Source of the DNA: Macrothele yani
Taxonomy: Eukaryota > Arthropoda > Arachnida > Araneae > Macrothelidae
Direction: 5' to 3'
NCBI GenBank assembly: GCA_039090855.1
Contig: CM076990.1
Location: 198,281,232 to 198,345,231 of the forward strand
Length of the DNA stretch: 64,000 bases
Shown here: piece by piece, positions 58,093-64,000 of the stretch
Numbering within the stretch: the first letter of the stretch is position 1
Layout: the number at the start of each line of letters is the position of its first letter
Position numbers and translations under genes: made by a program
The notes under the pieces: model-generated
Seen by the model: only the letters and a program-made list of their open reading frames with translations
What the model was told of the DNA's origin: nothing
The model's database searches: none

Positions 58093-58490
58093 ATGGAGAC
58101 GTCTCAGTAGCTGAGCCCATCTTATGGATTTATGATGTCAGTAGCTGACTTAAAAATACACATAGCACCGTGGATCGTTGGCCACCGTGGTGTAAATGTA
58201 ACGCACTCGGCTAGATATCGAGAGTTCGGTGGTTCAATTCCACAGCGGCTGCTGAAAAACAATTTTTCGGTTACTGTGGGTTTCTGGAACGTGGAAGGAG
58301 CGATGTATTTATTTATTTACTGTCGCCACGTATTTGAAGGATTTTCACTTCGGATCTCGCCCTTTGGATTTAACTGCTATAATATATATATATATAGCCA
58401 GTGCCTTTAATGCCCACCAGATGGAGACGTCTCAGTAGCTGAGCCCATCTTATGAATTTATGATGTCAGAAGCTGACTTAAAAATACACA
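58081..58490 (+). repeat. Linker repeat of the SINE1 array, two copies
   Basis: AATGCCCACCAGATGGAGAC, then CTCAGTAGCTGAGCCCATCT and TTAAAAATACACATAGC, occurs at 58081-58165 and 58410-58494. Each linker is followed directly by a SINE1 copy, so linker plus SINE1 behaves as a unit of about 330 bp repeated in tandem. Confidence 0.85.
58159..58396 (+). mobile_element. SINE1 copy B
   Basis: It has the same head (CACATAGCACCGTGG), A and B boxes and tail as copy A, followed by an AT run (58378-58396). It matches copy A with few differences. No independent target duplicates are seen, which suggests duplication rather than separate insertion. Confidence 0.65.
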
Positions 58491-58914
58491 TAGCACCGTG
58501 GATTGTTGGCCACCGTGGTGTAAATGTAACGCACTCGGCTAGATATTGAGAGTGCTGTGGTTCAATTCCACAGTGCCGCCCCGGTGGCGCAGTGGTCTAA
58601 GGCGATGGCCTCTGATCATTCGTCCGTAAGGGGTCCGGGTTCGAATCCCGGTCAGGCATGGATGTTGTGTTTGTCTTACGGCACTGGTTCTCTCCCTTCC
58701 CTGGAACCAGTGACCCTAAATTAGGGACGGGCGACTGCTTATAGCCCATTGAGTTGCTCACGGTGGTCGTTAAACCTCCAATAAAAAAAAAAAGAAAAAA
58801 ATTCCACAGCGGCTGCTGAAAAACAATTTTTCGGTTACTGTGGGTTTCTGCAACGTGGAAGGAGCGATGTATTTATTTATTTACTGTTGCCACGTATTTG
58901 GAGGATTTTCACCT
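58487..58914 (+). mobile_element. SINE1 copy C, split by a SINE2
   Basis: The first part is 58487-58573 and the second continues at 58810, after a SINE2. The 3' end is cut at GGAGGATTTTCAC, where the 44-bp flanking repeat begins; the final 35 or so bases of copies A and B are absent. Confidence 0.7.
58574..58799 (+). mobile_element. SINE2 reference copy, nested in SINE1
   Basis: It starts TGCCGCCCCGGTGGCGCAG with A box TGGCGCAGTGG and B box GGTTCGAATCCC. The body carries CCTAAATTAGGGAC and GCCCATTGAGTTGCTCACGG, then an A-rich tail. The 10-bp duplicate AATTCCACAG flanks it (58564-58573 and 58800-58809). It is the cleanest copy of the family: a retroposon transcribed by RNA polymerase III and moved by LINE enzymes, according to known SINE biology. 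Confidence 0.95.
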
Positions 58915-58955
58915 GAGTTCTGCTCCAAAATGCAAATTTCCTCGCTCCAAAACCC

Positions 58956-59823
58956 AACGTTTCTGCTCCAAATTGCATAATTTCCGGCTCCAAGAATTGC
59001 TCCGAAACATGGTAGGGGCACTAACACCCCTGAAGGGGGGGGGGGGCAATTTGTGGTGTCAGTTGTCTCATGTAGTCTGATCTATATAGTGTCTACTACT
59101 CAACTCACCTTGCTGCATTGTCGCTGTGTCTCCTGCTTGTCCTTTTTTTTTCTGTGTGTATTTAATTTTGTTCTTTGTAGGCAAAGTAGTTTATATTTGG
59201 GGCAAAATGCCTGGTAAATGGTTACTAGTGCTGTTTAATCCCCTGCATATGTATATATACCTACACACACACACACCTGGTGATATTCCAATGATGCAAA
59301 ATATCATTTGGAGCGTAGGTCCTTAGAAAGTCCTTATTTTTTTCCACAGAAAAAAGTATGAACCCTGTGAAGGCTGACATGACTAATTATGCAACCAGGA
59401 TGGTCTAATTATTCTGCCGTCTTAAGAATAGTCCGTGTAGAGATCAAATAGTCTAGGGTAGAAGTTTTAAACAAACTTTTCACATTTTAAAACTTTTTTC
59501 TTATAGATAACCTGCATGTTGCTGCTAAGTTTTAGCTTTGTAAAAACAACCAGTGAGCTTGAAAGTGTAATCCCATAAAGATCTGCAAGAGAAGCACTGA
59601 TGTGGACTACTGTGGTGAACAACTACACATTGTGGAATATCGTCTGCTAATAAAAAGATGCCACTAGTAACAAATTTTGAAAACCATGTGTGAAACAGTG
59701 CTTCTACAAAGGAAACTATTATATCAGTTCAAGTTTTTGAAATTTGTAAAATATTTCAGAGAAAATTTATGTGTGTGTCTTTAAAGTTATTTTTGTTGAT
59801 ATCATTTTTGAAATTTATTCCAG
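58956..59823. other. Intron-like stretch before candidate exon 3
   Basis: A G run is at 59035-59046. No mobile-element ends or coding were recognised. It ends in a T-rich tract and TTATTCCAG. Confidence 0.45.
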
Positions 59824-59878
59824 GATGATGATGTAGATGGACAGCTAACATTATTTGTACATCATTCCTTGGATTCTG
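59824..59878 (+). CDS. Candidate 55-nt exon 3 of the host gene
   Basis: The acceptor TTTATTCCAG precedes and GTAAAT follows. The codons read DDDVDGQLTLFVHHSLDS and end in phase 1, completing a Gly if joined to a following exon. It starts in phase 0, as required by exon 2. The acidic start followed by a beta-strand-like VHHSLDSG is reminiscent of ER membrane complex subunit 10, in which a HSF/HSL motif follows the signal peptide region; that comparison is from memory. The next exon was not found before 64000. The donor (GTAAAT) is weaker than those of exons 1 and 2. Confidence 0.42.
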
Positions 59879-62592
59879 GTAAATACTGTGTATTTTCATG
59901 TGTTTTTAGCAATTACCGTCAGCAGTTGTACTTTGGATGTTACTGTTTAGAGTTTTTAAGTTATTTTTTAATATCAATGTTTTTAATTTCATGAACTGAT
60001 TATATGGATTTTTTGTTCCAAAAGTTATATTATTTTTTTTAAAGTATTTGTCACTTTGATAGGCAAATTGCATGCTTGATGCTCCAAAGAAATTTTTCTT
60101 AATTAATTGCAAAAGGAAATTAAATGTATTTGTTCTTATGAGAACATCTCAGAAAATTTTAAGATCACACCAGCATAGATTGGGAACAGAACTTGCATTT
60201 TCCAATTTCCATCCGAGTATGCTAGTTATTACTGTACCAAGTACAATTCATTTTTAACCAGATGAAGGCCCAGTTATCCTGACAACTGTTGCACACAAGT
60301 CAGGATGCATAAGTGTGATGAGGCTGAAACTATCATTAAAATTAATTTATTTAAGTTTCCAAATTAATTTAAGTTGAAAACCTAAGTTTTTGATGTAGAA
60401 ACATCATCTACTTCATCTGTATGAAAAACTTTTCAGGAAGCTCAAAAGCATGGTTGTATATTTCCCTGTTTCTGTCGGACTATTCTACCTATTGCAGCTC
60501 CCAGTTATCCTCCTTCACTAGAAAGTAGTTCCCACAGCTGTTATACAATCTAACATGAGTCAGTCACAATGTTGCACTTGGATTAAGCTATCGTTGACAG
60601 ATTTACTATTTGATCATGTGTGACATTCTTATGCTGCTTTTAGTGGATATGGTTAGTGGTATTCTGGCTCATCTAAAACATTTATGGAATTTTATAATTT
60701 TACACAGATGAATCTCCTCTTCACATGATTTTCTTGGTCTTTCTGTACCTTTCTTTCCTGTCACTTAGGCTGAATAAATTCTCTTGGTAAAGGATCTCAC
60801 CACTCATTCTTTCAACATGGCCAAACCACCGAAAAATATTTGTCTACTCTTTATACTAACAACATTCTAACAACATTTTGCTTCATGTTACACATCTTTG
60901 TAGTAGGTTGGTTGATGGCTTTCTGGTGATTAAATTATATGTCTGGAATTCTGTTTCATCTCGACTGCTGCAATATGTCCAAAGCACTACTCCACTTTAA
61001 ATTACTTACCACAATAACATTTTAAAAACACAACACTTTATTACGTAAAAACGACATGTAGACACACACAAGCTCTTCACTACACAATCACGACAACCTC
61101 TCTCTATAGAGGAGAAAATCGAAGTAACACTCTCACATCACACAATCTTGGCAATGCAATGTGCATCTGGTGCCATCTATTTAGCCAAATAGTAAGTAAA
61201 AGATTGGGAATTACAAATTTAACAACTATCTGCAACACATCTTCGTTCCTCACACGGTCAGAACATATCTTGCTGTGAACCTCCTGTAAGTATGTGGTTC
61301 GCATGACCCCTGGAATCCTGGAATTTAATTTCCCTTTTCTCTAGGCCTAAAAAGTCCTTGACTTTAATTTTTTATAAAGGGCCTTGGAATAGTCCTGGAT
61401 TTTTTTCTCTTGCAATGAATAAAAATTCGGTTGAAATGTCTGGATTGATGACTGCATCACTTTGCTTTAGCTCCCTGTGACGTTTTGTCTGATAACATCA
61501 CTTCCTTCCATGGAATGTGTAGCTGTGATGTCATCTTGTGTGAAGCTAGAGTGTGAGATGTTTGAGTGCCACAGTTTCAGCCATCTTGGTTTGTGGCATA
61601 GCAATTGTGTGCAGTTGGAATCACAACAGTGTATGGAAACCTTCCTGCGAGTCCAGGATGGCCATTCCTCCTATCACGCACTTTCCTCACTGAAGGAGAT
61701 TGATAACTGGCCTCCCTGCTGCCAATATGTATGGTAATAGATGACTCTGGAATAGGGAATCTTCAGTGCCATGGCAAAATTGTTTTGCATTTTTGTGCTA
61801 AGTTCTAGATTCCTTCATATACACGGTCGTATCAGAATAATATGACAACCCCCCCCCCCCTGAATCACAGTGTATCCACCCAGGCTCATCACAGAGTGCA
61901 TGTGACAAGGTTGACCACATGAAGATATAAGTGGCCAGCCAGGACAGATGAGCCATAGTGTGTAACATGAGCACAATGGGCAGAGGTAGTGATTTGATGA
62001 ACGCTCAAAAATGAATGATCATCATAATTGATATTGGTCAGTAAAAAACAACCAAAAATATAAAATATGTGGTATTACATAATAGAATAATAGCTACATA
62101 CTATATGCATTACTGTTTCACACGTTATATACGTTCCATGTGTTGTGTGCATACTTGCAGCAAAATCATCTTGGCATTCTATATCATATACGACTAGGAA
62201 TATTATTACCAGTTTCAATTATTATATCATCAAGGATTCACCCTGTATCGGTATTTCAAATCAGTAAGCTTCATCCTGTATCTTGAAATAAAAATATGTA
62301 TCTAGCGTGTCATTAGCCGCATAGAATCTTCCTATTGTAAATAGGCATAATTGAAATTTGCGACCAGGGTTTAAACTCAAATAAAACACGACTATGGATA
62401 TCATACAAAGACAGTGTGAAAGAATTATATACAATGCAATTAAAAAACCATTTACCATCAACAGGTGTCGTCAATCTTTAAAAGAAAGAATGGACATAAT
62501 CAAGGACAATCCAAACGGACATTAAATAAAATTTCATCAATTACTGAACAATGCCAGACAACCTCTGCAACACGCACACGACTGCACATAAA
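59879..62592. other. Unassigned, presumably intron
   Basis: No transposon ends, RNA genes or clear exons were recognised. A C run lies near 61850-61860. The 86-codon ORF at 61477-61737 has no recognisable domain. Confidence 0.45.
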
Positions 62593-62641
62593 CCACCGGA
62601 CATGTTTCGGCACGACTGACTTTCGGCCATTGTCAACGGTA
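62593..62641 (-). ncRNA. Hammerhead-ribozyme-like motif of a Penelope-like element (degenerate)
   Basis: On the minus strand: stem I (UACCG with CGGUG, positions 62641-62637 and 62598-62594), a core UUGACAA where CUGANGA is the consensus, stem II GGCCGA/UCG-U-GCC with a 7-nt loop, GAAA, a minimal stem III (CAUG) and the cleavage triplet GUC ending at 62599. PLEs are known to carry hammerhead motifs in their terminal repeats, and this lies downstream of a PLE endonuclease. Two core positions deviate (C to U and G to A), so this copy is probably inactive. Confidence 0.55.
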
Positions 62642-62839
62642 TGCATCCTGGATCAATGTTCAAAGTCGTTATATATCTAGGTCACCTCGGCATCTCCCTC
62701 GCTGCAGTTGCTCCACGTCGACGTCTTCCGTCATCGTTACACATACGTGTATTCACGTGTGAGTCACATCCACGCCATCTATTGTGTTAATTTCGGAATT
62801 GCTGCAGCTGTTCTTATTTCGTATGTATTTGTTATTTCT

Positions 62840-64000
62840 TTAATTTTCCTTTTTGTTGTTATGTTTCGTATTATTTTCTTGTTGTAGTAGACATTTCCAC
62901 GGATATGGAATATCTTTCGGAGTAGATGTATTGCAATTAGAGCCTTGGATTTTCTCAATTGTTATAGCTTCAGACCACAAAATTTGATTATGCTTATTGT
63001 GTGAAGTTAAGATTTTACTATTTTCCCAATCGGGTATTAACTCATTTATCATACAATGTTGTATAAGTGATGTTTTTTCTTCCTTTTTAATTATAGTTGT
63101 AAATGCATTTATGGCACCTCCATTCATAGTGATTGTGGAATAACTTTTTTACGGGTCTTATAGAGGTTACTTTTCATGAAAGTTGGTTGTCAAATTTTCG
63201 AACTAGGCTTTAGTTCGAAAATTTGACAACCAACTTTCATGAAAAATAACCTCTATAAGACCCGTAAAAAAGTTATTCCACAATTCCTTTTTATCCAATT
63301 ACTATAGTGCTCATTCAACCTCGTTTTAAACCTTCTTTTAGTACTACCAATGTAGTATTTGTCTTGCTTATTTTCCTTTGGATCAATTGTAGGAATCATG
63401 TACACACCTGCCTTATTTAGTGGATTTTTATTGTAACCACTATTTGTCAGTAATTTAGAATTATCAGTAACTATTTCAGCAATTTCAATATTGTAATCCT
63501 GGCATTCTTTTCTTATAATATTGCTTAGTGGAGGTAAATATGGAATACTTCCGTAAAAAAACGTATTTCTTTTTGTTGAACTATTGTTGTGCATCAGTAT
63601 ATCAGTTTTTCTTATTTTGTGATATAATGAATCTATCAAGCCACCAGGATATCCAAAACATTTAGCAGTGTCTTTAATCCATTTTATTTCCTCTATAAGT
63701 GCAGTTTTAGTTGATGAATGTGTTATAGCTCTATTTATGAATGATCTGAATGCTGAAATTTTATACCTCCATGGGTGACTGGATTCTTTGGGAATTATAG
63801 CAGGAATGTAAGTAGGTTTTCAGTATACACTGAATTCAATTTTATTTTGATACTTAAATAAAGAAATGTCAAGAAAGTTAAGTTTGTTGTCGATTTCTTT
63901 TTCACACGTTACTTGAATAGTTGCGTACATACTATTGAAGCTGTTTATGAAGATCTCCATATCATTTTCCGAGTGCGGCCAGAAGATCAATATACCATCA
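62840..64000 (-). pseudogene. Penelope-like element: RT C-terminus and GIY-YIG endonuclease, broken
   Basis: Reading from 64000 downward, the frame gives LIFWPHSENDMEIF, NKLNFLDISLF, a TGA at 63820 in place of the Arg of VYRKPT, then the thumb region SHPWRYKISAFRSFINRA. After IDSLYHKI and a linker comes the endonuclease: AGVYMIP, KYYIGSTKRRFKTRLNEH. A 161-bp hairpin insertion interrupts it at 63126-63286. The C-terminal part resumes with GGAINAF. The N-terminal RT lies beyond the window. The family nicks DNA and primes reverse transcription. The gap between GVY and YIG is longer than usual and has no Cys. Confidence 0.85.
63126..63286. mobile_element. 161-bp fold-back insertion in the PLE endonuclease
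   Basis: Two 74-bp arms (63132-63205 and 63211-63284) are complementary except at one position, separated by GGCTT. ATTC occurs at both edges (63122-63125 and 63283-63286). Removing one copy plus the insert leaves the endonuclease frame continuous. It could be a miniature inverted-repeat element or a fold-back replication product. Confidence 0.75.

Larger units (their letters stand above)
54586..58955. repeat. 44-45 bp direct repeat flanking the SINE1 array
   Basis: CCTGAGTTCTGCTCCAAAAT and its continuation (about 45 bp) occur at 54586-54630 and again at 58912-58955 with two differences. The repeat contains several GCTCCAAAA motifs. It brackets the whole SINE1/LINE4 array. Confidence 0.85.

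Noticed and set aside
58574..58660. tRNA gene
   Set aside because: A and B boxes are present but the sequence continues into a shared body and A-rich tail with target duplicates, so it is a SINE head. The same applies at 42644, 54632 and 58159.
61477..61737. 86-codon ORF as a protein-coding gene
   Set aside because: No domain, no splice-site support and no codon pattern distinguishing it from random ORFs.

Overview
This is a eukaryotic, AT-rich, TE-dense nuclear window, most likely from an invertebrate animal and plausibly an arthropod. It contains Tc1/mariner, hAT, Merlin-like and pogo-like DNA transposons, RTE-type LINEs, tRNA-derived SINEs and a Penelope-like element (PLE). There is no operon structure, and almost every recognisable coding stretch is transposon-derived. 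The species cannot be fixed from sequence alone. Region by region: 1-9.4 kb holds an old hAT-like relic, a satellite-like repeat block, a degraded Tc1/mariner element, a mariner with an internal deletion and LINE copy 1 (minus strand). 9.4-16 kb is a nest: a Tc1-like element split by a hAT with 8-bp target duplications, followed within a few bases by a Merlin-like element with roughly 300-bp inverted termini that is itself split by a pogo-like element. 18.9-19.3 kb looks like the 5' end of a host gene on the plus strand: a CpG-richer stretch and an ATG exon encoding a signal peptide, ending at a GTAAGT donor. 19.6-27.4 kb is a 7.7-kb hAT containing LINE copy 2, a deleted mariner and another hAT. 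27.6-36 kb has further hAT and Tc1/mariner elements, 37.3-40.5 kb has full-length LINE copy 3, and 40.6-48.4 kb has two Tc1-like elements (one carrying two SINEs), a mariner and a hAT. 48.9 kb holds a candidate 48-nt exon. 49.3-52.1 kb is an old hAT-like coding relic split by a younger hAT. 54.6-58.9 kb is a tandem SINE/linker array interrupted by LINE copy 4 and a younger SINE. 59.8 kb holds a third candidate exon. 62.6-64 kb is a PLE on the minus strand with RT thumb, GIY-YIG endonuclease and a hammerhead-ribozyme-like fold downstream. The likely host gene is three phase-compatible exons at 19226, 48925 and 59824, separated by introns of about 29.6 and 10.9 kb that contain most of the transposons. 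The encoded start (signal peptide, short linker, acidic stretch, then a VHHSLDSG-like motif) is compatible with ER membrane complex subunit 10, but that name is an inference. LINE copies 3 and 4 lie in opposite orientation in the two introns flanking the 48-nt exon, which could influence its splicing. All transposase copies carry visible lesions; the LINE copies are the closest to intact.
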